Positions 43,758-52,277 of a stretch of DNA of 64,000 nucleotides are shown here, one piece after another. The DNA is from CBDBCU01 sp965242615 (GTDB lineage Bacteria > Chloroflexota > Dehalococcoidia > Lucifugimonadales > UBA3495). The first letter of the stretch is position 1. Every line of letters begins with the position of its first letter. The DNA lies in NCBI GenBank assembly GCA_965242615.1, contig CBDESR010000005.1:1550001-1614000 (forward strand), given 5' to 3'. The notes beneath the pieces are model-generated. The model had not been told where the DNA came from. It made no database searches and saw nothing but the letters and a program-made list of their open reading frames with translations. Made by a program: the position numbers and the translations under genes.

Positions 43758-44876
43758 TCAGGGCGCAGGCAGCCGCCGGATGGTAGCGCCGAAGTTGCTG
43801 GCGGCGATGCCCAAATCGAGAATGTCCACCCGGCTGTCGCCGTTGACATCGCCAAAGGGCAGGGTCAGTTCCGGGATGGTGAGCAGTTCCCCGGGGTTGA
43901 TATTGGCTCGGCGAATCAGCACCGGGACATAGCCGGGGGCGCGGATGTAGATGTCCCGGACGCCGCTGGGCACCGCAGCCCGAAAGCTGCCATCAGATTC
44001 CAGAAAATAGACCTCATTGCCCACTTGAACATACCCGCCCAAGCTGTTGTCCCGGTTTTGCAGCTTTACCCGGCCGCGCACTTCACCGTGACGAAAGGGA
44101 TTCAGGAAAACCCGTCCCGGTTGGTAGGATACCACTGCGCCGCCGATAAAAAGCTCCTGCCGCGGGCTGCCTACGGTGGCAACACCCGGCTGAGTCAGTT
44201 TCTTGGTCAGCTGGGCTTGGGCCGCGCCAATAAAGGGAGCGGTCAAGGAAGCGGCTTGCGTGGTGATGGCCGGACGGGTCAGCGTCAGGTTTTGCCCGTA
44301 TTTAGCATCGGGGGCGTCACTAATCGTAATCATTGGAGCCATCGGAGTCGGCGCCGGGCGAATCAGGATTCCGGGAGTATTGGATTGAGAATTGTTAGCG
44401 GCGTTGGAATCGCCGGCCAGATTAGCCGTAGCCTTGAGAATATGCGGCCGCCCCGGCAACGACGGCGGCATCGGAGTTGCCGATGCCCCCGTTGTGTCCC
44501 AAAGAAAGACTACTACCCCTTTTTCGTTGGCCGCCAAGGTTATGGATGCGGTGTTCACTGCCTTGCTGTCGGTAGTATCCTCCAGCGTGACCGCAAAGGT
44601 TTCGGTACCGCTGCTCAAGTTTTGCACAGCAACGCTGATGGTCAACACGGCGCCGGCTTGGGCATGAGGCGGGCTGGGGTTGGCTATGGCGGTAACGGCA
44701 ACATCTTTGGTAACGGTTTGCGGCGCAATGGCGGCCGTGGCGTAACTGCCGGTGTGAAAGAACTGGATAGCGGCGGAAACAGCTATTAAAGCGCACAAGG
44801 CCGCGGCAAATTGGCTAACCCGTTTCCCGCCGGTACCTATGGCGGTTTCTCCGGTCGCGGCGTTACGGCGTGGCAT
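43758..44876 (-). CDS. Secreted CARDB-like protein with C-terminal dockerin type I domain
   Basis: 372 residues. A hydrophobic stretch at about 22-40 is the likely export signal. An Ig-like adhesive domain of CARDB type spans about 55-150, and the C terminus has a dockerin-like calcium loop, FGDVNGDSRVDILDLGIAAS (about 335-365). Dockerins bind cohesins; no cohesin gene is visible here, and in non-cellulosomal bacteria they occur in surface proteins. It starts inside the end of the gene at 44863 (14-bp overlap). Confidence 0.75.
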   Translation of the reverse strand: MPRRNAATGETAIGTGGKRVSQFAAALCALIAVSAAIQFFHTGSYATAAIAPQTVTKDVAVTAIANPSPPHAQAGAVLTISVAVQNLSSGTETFAVTLEDTTDSKAVNTASITLAANEKGVVVFLWDTTGASATPMPPSLPGRPHILKATANLAGDSNAANNSQSNTPGILIRPAPTPMAPMITISDAPDAKYGQNLTLTRPAITTQAASLTAPFIGAAQAQLTKKLTQPGVATVGSPRQELFIGGAVVSYQPGRVFLNPFRHGEVRGRVKLQNRDNSLGGYVQVGNEVYFLESDGSFRAAVPSGVRDIYIRAPGYVPVLIRRANINPGELLTIPELTLPFGDVNGDSRVDILDLGIAASNFGATIRRLPAP

Positions 44877-45846
44877 AGACCAACATCAGCAGCCCGCCGG
44901 CGGCCCCTTCATCCCGCGCGTTCTGCTCCAGTTTCATTACATGGGCCGATTGGGCGTTGAAAGTGGCCAGGTCGGCGGTGGCGTGGTAGAAACCCTTGGC
45001 GCACTGCTGGGCAATCAGGTCGGCAGCGTCCAGGGTAAGTTTAGCGCAGGGAGCAGTCGGGTTCACATCCCGGCTAATCCACAGCGTAGCCGACACTTCC
45101 GCCACCTCGAAAGTTGCCGGCACGGCAAAGGAAACCGGTTGATTAGCGCCGCCCTGCTCGCCATGAGCTAACGCCAACATCAGAAAATTGGCGGCGTCCG
45201 GATGCTGCCAGTGGTAGTAGTTAAACCCATCGGCGGCTGTGGTCAAGGGCGTACTATTATTTAACCCGTCCACATAGATGACATTGATCGCGTCAAGCAG
45301 CACAGTATCGACAGTGGACAAAGATGGGTTTTCCGCATCCAGCGTCCGGGCTTGCCAGATTTGCGCGGAGGGCGTATTGACCGGCAGATAGGCGACAATC
45401 CAGCCTTGGTCATCGTAATAGACATTGACGGTAGTTATCAGCTTGTCGGTGTCGGAAACATAGTCAATGTTAATGATAGGCAAACTGGCGACGGTGTAGT
45501 TGCCGCCGCTAGCAATTATTGAAGCCACGCTATCGCGGTAGGTCAAATCGCCGGAGCTGACCGGGGCAAAAATTTCGGTGTCCACAGCGGCCTTGTCTAA
45601 TCCATAACCGCCGGCATTGGGAACTCGATAGTAGGCGGAAAAACCGGCGTCGGATTCGGGAAAGGCTTGGCCGGCTTGCTGCAAAGCATTGCTGGCCTCG
45701 GCGGTCAACTCCAAAGTAATGCCCGGAAAGTCCGCCCTATCGGTTACGGTTGCCCGGCTTCCAAAATCCGCCACCGACAACCCGCCCATAACCGCCAGTA
45801 GAATCAAAGAAAGGGCAAGGAAACGGAAAAGCCGGTTGCGAAGCAA
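44863..45846 (-). CDS. Secreted protein of unknown function
   Basis: 327 residues with an N-terminal signal peptide (FRFLALSLILLAVMGGLSV). The mature part is soluble and beta-rich, with two cysteines (CAKLTLDAADLIAQQC). It lies upstream of, and overlaps, the dockerin-bearing gene, so they probably act together at the cell surface. No family recognised. Confidence 0.75.
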   Translation of the reverse strand: MLRNRLFRFLALSLILLAVMGGLSVADFGSRATVTDRADFPGITLELTAEASNALQQAGQAFPESDAGFSAYYRVPNAGGYGLDKAAVDTEIFAPVSSGDLTYRDSVASIIASGGNYTVASLPIINIDYVSDTDKLITTVNVYYDDQGWIVAYLPVNTPSAQIWQARTLDAENPSLSTVDTVLLDAINVIYVDGLNNSTPLTTAADGFNYYHWQHPDAANFLMLALAHGEQGGANQPVSFAVPATFEVAEVSATLWISRDVNPTAPCAKLTLDAADLIAQQCAKGFYHATADLATFNAQSAHVMKLEQNARDEGAAGGLLMLVYATP

Positions 45847-45937
45847 TACGGGCCAACCTTTGCCGAAACTTTTGGATAACCGACAACTCTTTTAACACAG
45901 CCCGGATTGGGTGTCAAATGCCTTGCCCGATTATTGC

Positions 45938-47365
45938 CTACCCCACCGGCGGCCGCTGATCTTGCCACGGCCGGGCTTGCTCGAAGGCGGCGGCGGCTTG
46001 CAAGACTTTGGCTTCGCTGCCGCGGGGGCCGATGATATGCAAGCCGATGGGCATTCCTTGACTGGCGGCATCTGTGGAAAAGCCGCAGGGGATGCTGGCG
46101 GCGGTCTGCCCGGTCATATTGATGGGGAAAGTGAACGGCAAGTAACCCCAGAAGGGATCCACTTCCTGGCCGCCGATAACGGTCGGCCGCTGCTCGAGGG
46201 GGAAAGCTGGCGTCGGCATGGTCGGCGTCAGCAGCAGGTCGTAATCGTCAAAAAAGGTTTCCATTTGCCGCCGCAGCTGGTCCACCCGCAGCAGGGCGCG
46301 GGACAGGTCGGCGCCGGTTACGGACATCCCGTGCTGCAAGGCCCGCCGCCCGTAGTCGGTGAACTCCGAGCCGCGCGCCGCCAATAGATGGCTGTAGGAA
46401 GTGTAGGCGGCGGTGGCAAATACATCCCAAAAGGCCGCAAAGGGATTTTCAATTTCCAGTGGCGGGCTTTCCACCGCTGCGCCCAAATCCGCAAAGACTT
46501 GGGCCGCCGTTTCAGTCAACCGCAGCACTTCCGGCTCTACTCCGGCATAGCCCAGGTCGGGACTCCAAGCAATACGCCAACCTTTGACGCCGTGATGCAG
46601 TTGAGCCGTAAAATCCGGCGGGGTTTCCCGCATGGAGGTCGGGTCGCGCGGGTCGGGGCCGGACAGAACTTGCAGCAGCAAAGCGGTATCGGCCACGGTG
46701 CGGGACATCGGCCCGGATTGGGAGAAGTGGTTGGCGGCCGGCTGGCCGTAGCCGCCGTAACGGGGAACCCGGCCTTGGGAGGGTTTGATGCCGAACACGC
46801 CGCTGAAACTGGCGGGGATTCGGATGGAGCCGCCGCCATCGCTGCCGGTGGCCAAGGTACAGAGGCCGGCGGCCAGAGCCGCCGCCGCGCCGCCGCTGGA
46901 ACCGCCGGGCGTGCGCGTGGTGTCCCAAGGATTGCGGCACGGTTCGCCCAACTGGTTCTCCGTGGTGCCGGACAAGCCGAACTCCGGGGTGTTGGTCTTG
47001 CCCAGGATGATGGCCCCGGCCGCCTTAACCCGCTCCACTACTACCGAATCGAACTCCGGTACCCGGTCGCGGAACAACGCCGAGCCCAGGGTGGTGGTGA
47101 CGCCCTCCGTCAGTTCCAGGTCTTTTACCGAAATGGGGATGCCATGCAACGGCCCCCGGCTTTCGCCCCGCTGCACTACATCCTGGGCCCGGCGCGCCGC
47201 ATCCAACGCCCGCTCCGGGCAAAGGGTCAGATAGGCGTTCAGCTGGGGGTTAAAGTCCTCAATCCGCCGGTAAAACAGTTCGGTCAACTCGACGCAGGAA
47301 ACTTCCCCGCGGTCGATAAGCCGGCGCAGTTCCGCAGCCGGCGCAAAAGCCAGTTCAGCGTCCAT
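45938..47365 (-). CDS. Amidase signature enzyme
   Basis: 475 residues. Catalytic triad: Lys81 in ISVKDLE, cis-Ser at 156 or 157 in TPGGSSGGAAAALAAG, nucleophile Ser180 in GSDGGGSIRIP. The family hydrolyses amides, or as GatA transamidates Glu-tRNA; the wording here and lack of gatB/C nearby favour a free amidase. Confidence 0.88.
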   Translation of the reverse strand: MDAELAFAPAAELRRLIDRGEVSCVELTELFYRRIEDFNPQLNAYLTLCPERALDAARRAQDVVQRGESRGPLHGIPISVKDLELTEGVTTTLGSALFRDRVPEFDSVVVERVKAAGAIILGKTNTPEFGLSGTTENQLGEPCRNPWDTTRTPGGSSGGAAAALAAGLCTLATGSDGGGSIRIPASFSGVFGIKPSQGRVPRYGGYGQPAANHFSQSGPMSRTVADTALLLQVLSGPDPRDPTSMRETPPDFTAQLHHGVKGWRIAWSPDLGYAGVEPEVLRLTETAAQVFADLGAAVESPPLEIENPFAAFWDVFATAAYTSYSHLLAARGSEFTDYGRRALQHGMSVTGADLSRALLRVDQLRRQMETFFDDYDLLLTPTMPTPAFPLEQRPTVIGGQEVDPFWGYLPFTFPINMTGQTAASIPCGFSTDAASQGMPIGLHIIGPRGSEAKVLQAAAAFEQARPWQDQRPPVG

Positions 47366-47450
47366 AATTGCCGCTCCTTAAAGGAAATGCCCGCCGCCGG
47401 GGCCGGCGGCGCATTGACGATCCACCCGTCCGCCCGTTACAATCCCAAGC

Positions 47451-47459
47451 ATTATAGCA
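47451..47459 (-). promoter_or_regulatory. Extended -10 promoter of the amidase gene
   Basis: On the minus strand TGCTATAAT (47459-47451), 86 bp before the ATG at 47365. Same form as the promoters at 15142 and 20368. No clear -35. Confidence 0.55.
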
Positions 47460-47513
47460 AAGCCGCCGCCCCGGCCCGCGGTGGTTATCTTAATCTGAGG
47501 AACCGGTCATCTT

Positions 47514-48560
47514 TTGAGCGTAGTAGGCATCATCGCCAATCCCTCGGCCAGCAAAGACATCCGCCGCCTCGTTGCCCAAGGCCGGGTGGTTCCCGATTGG
47601 GAAAAGGTCAACATCCTGCGCCGGGTTTTGCTGGGTCTCCAGTCGGTAGGCGTTGCCGAAGTGGTGGCGATGCCGGACAGTTCCCATTTGTGCCAACGGG
47701 CCGCGGCGGATGCCCAACTTTCCCTGAACTTGTCCCTGCTGGATATGCCGGCGTACTACACCGAGGGCGACACCGTCCGCGCCGCCGCCCTGATGAAAGA
47801 TTTGGGCGTCCGCTGCCTGATTACCTTGGGCGGCGATGGCACTAACCGCGCCGCCGCCTGCGGCAGTTCGACCATCCCCTTGGTGCCGATTTCCACCGGC
47901 ACTAACAATGTTTTTCCGGCAATGACCGAAGGCACTTTAGCCGGAATGGCCGCCGGGTTGGTCGCGACCGGCGGTATCTTTTCCGAATGGGTTACGCGCC
48001 ACAGCAAAACCCTGGCGGTGTATGTGGACGGGGAATATCGGGATTTGGCGCTGGTCGATGTAGCCCTTTCCAAAGAACGCTTTACCGCTACCCGCGCCAT
48101 TTGGGATTTGGATACGTTGTACGAAGTGTTCCTTACGCGGACTGAACCGGCCGGCTTGGGGCTGGCTTCGGTAGGGGCCCGGCTGGAATCGGTAACCGTC
48201 AACGACCCGGGCGGCCTGCACTACATCCTGGGCCGCGCCCCGGATGGCGACTCATCTGCTGACCTTGACGCCGACCCGCCTACTGAACCATACCCCCCGG
48301 CCGCGGCGGCTACCGTCCTGGCGCCCATTGCCCCCGGCGTTATCCCGGCTATTCCCATCGCCCACTGGAATCGGCTTAACGAAGGGGTGCGGGTAGCGAT
48401 CGAACCGCGGCACAGCGCCATTGCTCTCGATGGCGAGCGCGCCTTTACCGTAACCCCGGAGCAGCAGGTCGAAATATCGGTGCAGCGCAACGGCCCGCCG
48501 GTGGTGCAAGTCGAACGCACCCTCCGCCTGGCTTCGGAGCAGGGCTTGTTCCGCCGCTAA
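47514..48560 (+). CDS. NAD-kinase-like protein (AcoX type)
   Basis: 348 residues from a TTG at 47514 (GAGGAA upstream, spacing long). The GGDGT motif at 106-110 and STGTNNVFPA are those of the NAD/diacylglycerol-kinase superfamily; PSASKDIRRLVAQGR near the start resembles AcoX. It may phosphorylate NAD or a related compound, but AcoX itself has no proven reaction. Divergent from the amidase gene. Confidence 0.8.
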   Translation: MSVVGIIANPSASKDIRRLVAQGRVVPDWEKVNILRRVLLGLQSVGVAEVVAMPDSSHLCQRAAADAQLSLNLSLLDMPAYYTEGDTVRAAALMKDLGVRCLITLGGDGTNRAAACGSSTIPLVPISTGTNNVFPAMTEGTLAGMAAGLVATGGIFSEWVTRHSKTLAVYVDGEYRDLALVDVALSKERFTATRAIWDLDTLYEVFLTRTEPAGLGLASVGARLESVTVNDPGGLHYILGRAPDGDSSADLDADPPTEPYPPAAAATVLAPIAPGVIPAIPIAHWNRLNEGVRVAIEPRHSAIALDGERAFTVTPEQQVEISVQRNGPPVVQVERTLRLASEQGLFRR

Positions 48561-48579
48561 TCCCTGGCCCGGTCAGTAG

Positions 48580-48735
48580 TGGGAACTGCGGAACGCCCTT
48601 ATCTGGGACCGCACCAACATTGTGAACCGGGTAGGCATTTTCGGCTGGCCCTCCAACTACATCACTATGGGCGCGACTTTCGAGTATCTACTGGACTTCT
48701 GGAAACCGCCGGCGGCCGCGGCGGATATTCGTTGA
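48580..48735 (+). pseudogene. C-terminal gene fragment (51 codons)
   Basis: After a TAG at 48577-48579 a frame reads WELRNALIWDRTNIVNRVGI, FGWPSNYITMGATFEYLLDF WKPP and stops at 48733. It lacks any start codon with a ribosome-binding site, and composition is protein-like (Trp and Tyr rich). Probably the end of a lost gene. Parent family not recognised. Confidence 0.45.
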
Positions 48736-48796
48736 TGCCGGCGGCCGCAGAAACCGCGTCGGGTATGGCCGCCGCCGCCATTAGCGGGAGAGGCTA

Positions 48797-49546
48797 TTGC
48801 TTTCCGTCCTCGAACTGCTGATTGCCTTGGCCGCCGTAGCGGTCGGCGCTACCATTATGGGCGCGGTCAGCTTTGGTATGGGGCTGACTGTGGCTCCGGT
48901 GCTGCTGCTCTTTCTGCCGGCTCAAGATGCCATCGTTGTCGTCAACGCCATCATCCCCATCCTGCTCTCCTTTGTGCTGCTGACCACCCGCCGCCACTTG
49001 CCCTTTCGCCAACTGCGGGGTATGGCATTGGGCGGCGTACTAGCCGTCCCCTTGGGCGCGCTGCTGCTCTCCACGGCCAACCCTACCGCCTTGCGAATCA
49101 CGATCGGCGTTGCCATCCTCGGCTTGGGCGTCTTAAACCTGCTGAACCTGCAACTGCCGATGGCGCGCCATCCGGCCGCCGGGCCACTGGTCGGCTTTCT
49201 AACCGCCCTGTCGATTACCGCCTTGAGCATCGGCGGCCCTTTGGCGGCCGCCTATGTCGTCGCGCGGCACTGGCGGCGGGAGGAAATGCGGGCTGCTTTA
49301 GCCTTTTACTTCATCTGCGTCTATGTGGTCGCCTTTGCCATCTACGCTTGGCTGGGCTTGGTGCGGACGGAAACCTTGCTGACCATTGCCGCCCTGCTGC
49401 CTTCCTTGGCGGTGGGTTTCGGCTTGGGCGCGCTTTTAGCCCGGCGGATGAAGGAAAGCGTATTCCGCTATGTTGCTATCGGCGTCATCATTACCGGCAG
49501 CCTGGTGCTGTTGGGGCAGGAAGTATCCCGAATGTTGGGCGGGTAA
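48797..49546 (+). CDS. TSUP/TauE-SafE family membrane transporter
   Basis: 249 residues, seven or eight membrane helices, beginning at a TTG with GAGAGG upstream. The duplicated GAVSFGMG / LSIGGPLAA motifs are of the TauE/SafE (sulfite/organosulfonate exporter) family. It probably exports or imports a sulfur compound or another anion. Confidence 0.85.
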   Translation: MLSVLELLIALAAVAVGATIMGAVSFGMGLTVAPVLLLFLPAQDAIVVVNAIIPILLSFVLLTTRRHLPFRQLRGMALGGVLAVPLGALLLSTANPTALRITIGVAILGLGVLNLLNLQLPMARHPAAGPLVGFLTALSITALSIGGPLAAAYVVARHWRREEMRAALAFYFICVYVVAFAIYAWLGLVRTETLLTIAALLPSLAVGFGLGALLARRMKESVFRYVAIGVIITGSLVLLGQEVSRMLGG

Positions 49547-49558
49547 GTTGGCAGCGCA

Positions 49559-49615
49559 AAACCGGATTTTGTTGACTGCCGGGAATCCTGACCCGTAGCC
49601 AACAAAATCCGGTTT
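49559..49615. terminator. Bidirectional terminator between convergent genes
   Basis: A perfect 16-bp stem: AAACCGGATTTTGTTG (49559-49574) with CAACAAAATCCGGTTT (49600-49615), 25-nt loop, then ATTCGGTTTTAT. It separates the TSUP gene from trxB. Confidence 0.75.
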
Positions 49616-49641
49616 ATTCGGTTTTATCCCGGCTTGACGGC

Positions 49642-50562
49642 TCAGCCGCTCAAATCGTGATAGGCCGCCAAGGCCGCCGTAATCCCGTCCCCTACGGCCG
49701 CCCCCAACTGCCGGGTCGAATCGGCCCGGGCGTCGCCGCAGGCATAAACCCCTGGTGCCTTGGTCCTCATGTGAATGTCGGTGTAGATGTGGCCCAGGGC
49801 GTCCATATCGACCAAGCCTTTCAGGTACTCGGTGTTGGGGTGAAAGCCTACATAGATAAAGGCGGCCGCCGTGGGGTAATTATAGACTTCCCCGGTTTTC
49901 AGGTCTTTCACCCGGGCGTGTTCCAACGCCTCGTTGCCGGTGAACTCCTCGACCACATGGCTCCAGAGCCACTTGAACTTGGGGCTGGCAAAGGCCCGTT
50001 CCTGCAAAACCCGGGTGGCCCGCAGTTCGTCCCGGCGGTGGACGATGGTAACGGAGTTGACGATGCCGCTGAGGTAGTAGCTTTCATCCATCGCCGCGTC
50101 GCCGCCGCCGACCACGACCACATCCTGCCCCCGGAAAAAGTTGCCATCGCACACCGCGCAGTAGGATACCCCCCGGCCGGCGTATTCATCCTCGCCGGTT
50201 ACGCCCAATTTGTTGTGCGCCCCGCCGGTGGCGATGATGACGCTGCGGGCGGTATATTCCTTGTCGTAGGTGCGGATGACCTTGACCGGCTGGTCCAGGT
50301 TCTCCACCGCCTCGACCTCATCGTACGCGATTTCCGCGCCAAAGCGGGTGGTCTGCTGCTCCATCATCTGGGCCAGCTCCTGCCCCTTGACGCCCTGGGG
50401 AAAGCCGGGGTAGTTCTCAATTTCGTCGGTAATCAGCAGCTGCCCGCCCGGGCCCAGGGACTCCAGGATGACCGTTTTCAGCATGGCCCGGGTGGTGTAA
50501 AGGCCGGCGGCCAAGCCGGCCGCGCCGGCGCCCAGGATAATGGCATCGTACTCAGCTTCCAT
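49642..50562 (-). CDS. trxB: Thioredoxin reductase
   Basis: 306 residues. FAD motif GAGAAGLAAG at 11-20, redox-active CAVC at 135-138, NADPH-binding GGGDAAMDE. It reduces thioredoxin with NADPH. Confidence 0.95.
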   Translation of the reverse strand: MEAEYDAIILGAGAAGLAAGLYTTRAMLKTVILESLGPGGQLLITDEIENYPGFPQGVKGQELAQMMEQQTTRFGAEIAYDEVEAVENLDQPVKVIRTYDKEYTARSVIIATGGAHNKLGVTGEDEYAGRGVSYCAVCDGNFFRGQDVVVVGGGDAAMDESYYLSGIVNSVTIVHRRDELRATRVLQERAFASPKFKWLWSHVVEEFTGNEALEHARVKDLKTGEVYNYPTAAAFIYVGFHPNTEYLKGLVDMDALGHIYTDIHMRTKAPGVYACGDARADSTRQLGAAVGDGITAALAAYHDLSG

Positions 50563-50625
50563 TGACGGGGCTTCCTCCTCTGTTGTCTGGTTTCAGTTGG
50601 GGGCAAGGCGGCCCAAGCCGGCAAT

Positions 50626-51570
50626 TTACTCTGCCGGCCGGCTCGCTTCCCGAAAATACGCCAAGGTGCGCCGCAAACCCTCCTCGAGTTCCACTTGCGG
50701 CGCCCACTGCAAATCCTGGCGGGCTTTGGAACATTCCAGGCAGATTTTATGCACATCCCCGGGGCGGCGCGGCCGGTGTTCCGCTTCCTGCTGATACCCC
50801 AGGTCGGCTTTCAGGGATTGAAAAATGCGGTTGACGCTGCTGCTCTCCCCGGAGCCAATGTTATAAATCCGGTGGCTTCCCCGGTGGATGGCTTGGATGT
50901 TGGATTCTACCACGTCCGCCACATAGATAAAGTCCCGCTCCTGCTCCCCGTCCCCGAAAATGCGCGGCTGCCGACCTTCGAGCATCGCTTGGGCAAAGAT
51001 GGCGACGACGCCGGCCTCGCCGTGGGGGTCCTGCCGCGGCCCGTACACATTGCCGTAACGCAGGATGGTGTAGTTCAGACGGTACAAACGGTGAAACAGC
51101 GCGACATATTCCTCCGTTACCCGTTTCGACAGCCCGTAAGGGGAGATGGGATTAGGCGGCGTTTCCTCGCTGCACGGGTTGTCCTCCGGGTCGCCGTACA
51201 TTGCGCCGCCGGTCGAGGAAAAAATGAACTTGTCAATGCCCTGCCGCCGGGATGCCTCGAGCATCCGCAGGGTGCCGATGACATTCACCGACACATCATC
51301 CACCGGGTTTTGCGTGGACTGGACTACGCTGGTTTGCGCCGCTAGATGAAAGACCAGTTCCGGCTGCTCCCGACTGAAAATTTCCTCTACCCCCGGCTGG
51401 GTAATGTCCGCCTGATAAAAGGCCGCCGCCTGGTTCAGGTTCTGCAAATGCCCGCCGCGCAAGTTGTCAATGATTGCCACCCGATACCCGTCCGCCAACA
51501 GCCGGTCAACCAGATGGGAGCCGATAAAACCGGCTCCGCCGGTAACCAATGCCTTCACTCCCTCAGCCAT
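50626..51570 (-). CDS. NAD-dependent sugar epimerase (UDP-glucose 4-epimerase-like)
   Basis: 314 residues from the ATG at 51570 (GGAG upstream); the longer frame to 51621 lacks a site. NAD motif TGGAGFIGSHLVD, catalytic YGLSK (Y-x-x-x-K), and SSTGGAMYGDP. Extended SDR of the GalE type. The TATATT/TATTAT boxes at about 51596-51606 on the minus strand may be its promoter. Confidence 0.9.
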   Translation of the reverse strand: MAEGVKALVTGGAGFIGSHLVDRLLADGYRVAIIDNLRGGHLQNLNQAAAFYQADITQPGVEEIFSREQPELVFHLAAQTSVVQSTQNPVDDVSVNVIGTLRMLEASRRQGIDKFIFSSTGGAMYGDPEDNPCSEETPPNPISPYGLSKRVTEEYVALFHRLYRLNYTILRYGNVYGPRQDPHGEAGVVAIFAQAMLEGRQPRIFGDGEQERDFIYVADVVESNIQAIHRGSHRIYNIGSGESSSVNRIFQSLKADLGYQQEAEHRPRRPGDVHKICLECSKARQDLQWAPQVELEEGLRRTLAYFREASRPAE

Positions 51571-51857
51571 AAACGCTCCGCAGCAAAATTTTCCCCAATA
51601 TAATATGCCTGATTGGGGCATAGGGCAAGGGGGAGGGCGTCATATTTCCAGGGCTATTCCATATAACAACTGTCATTCTTATTTTCGGGGGAATCCAGAA
51701 AGGCCGGGGATTCTGGATTCTCGCGAAAAGAGGAATGACGGCAGGTAAGTCGCCAAGTATATGCGATAACTCTGGCGCGGTTGGGTTTGCTTATCGGGCG
51801 TTTTCCGGGTTTCGGTGGGTCAGGACGGGATGGCATCAAGGTGGGGATACCGGTTTT
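51571..51857. other. Spacer between the epimerase gene and repeat element A
   Basis: Holds the epimerase promoter region, the R1c repeat and, from about 51774, unassigned sequence leading to the first palindrome of element A. No gene is supported. Confidence 0.5.
51668..51773. repeat. Dispersed palindromic repeat R1c (inverted)
   Basis: Read on the minus strand it matches R1b over most of its length, beginning TTATCGCATATAC, GGCGACTTACC and CGTCATTCC, and ending with AAGAATGACAG. The internal TCTGGATTC / GAATCCAGA arms are kept. Confidence 0.75.
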
Positions 51858-52262
51858 GGCGGAAACCGCGGCCGCGGTTTCCGCCTTGTCGGGAGAAGGT
51901 TGGCAAGGCTGGTCATTGGGTTGCCTGCTCCGAGGGGGATCCTGGCTTGCTCCGCCCGGAGTTTCCCGGCCAGTCTGCCGATTACGGTGGCGCGACCTTG
52001 GGGTGGCTACTGGCGCCGGTTGGTATGGTTGCCATGCCGGCGGGTTGGCCCGGTCTTGCTTCCGCGGTTGACCGTTCTCCAGTCAACCTGGGTTGCTCCG
52101 ACTCCTGTAAGGTTGGGGCTGCGGTTTATGCGGCGGGTGGGATTTGCCGCTGGCCGCTGCTCCGGGTGGGGAATTACGGGGCCTTGGGCCGTTCCCCGGG
52201 GGTAGGAGTGTTAAAGGCGTCCGGCGGTTTGTTAGGCCGGCCGGGGCCCACAGCGCGCTGTG
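51858..52262 (+). repeat. Structured repeat element A (about 405 bp), candidate non-coding RNA or mobile element
   Basis: It is bounded by a 28-nt perfect palindrome (half-site GGCGGAAACCGCGG, 51858-51885) and a 14-nt palindrome (CACAGCGCGCTGTG, 52249-52262). Inside are a CGCCGG/CCGGCG stem (52014-52042), a GGTTGAC/GTCAACC hairpin with 9-nt loop (52066-52088), a GCGGC/GCCGC hairpin with 11-nt loop (52130-52150) and a GGGGAA/TTCCCC pair (52168-52173 with 52192-52197). Element B carries the same series in inverted orientation. The frames across it are not shared, so it is not protein-coding. The strand given is only relative to B. Confidence 0.75.
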
Positions 52263-52277
52263 TGGAGCGGTATTAAA

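Noticed and set aside
46388..47845. A 485-codon frame opposite the amidase gene
   Set aside because: Antisense shadow with Gly/Arg/Gln-rich composition crossing the promoter region of two genes.
51815..52276. Protein-coding reading of structured element A
   Set aside because: The homologous frame in element B has an in-frame stop and the spacers differ by lengths not divisible by three, so the similarity is not at protein level.
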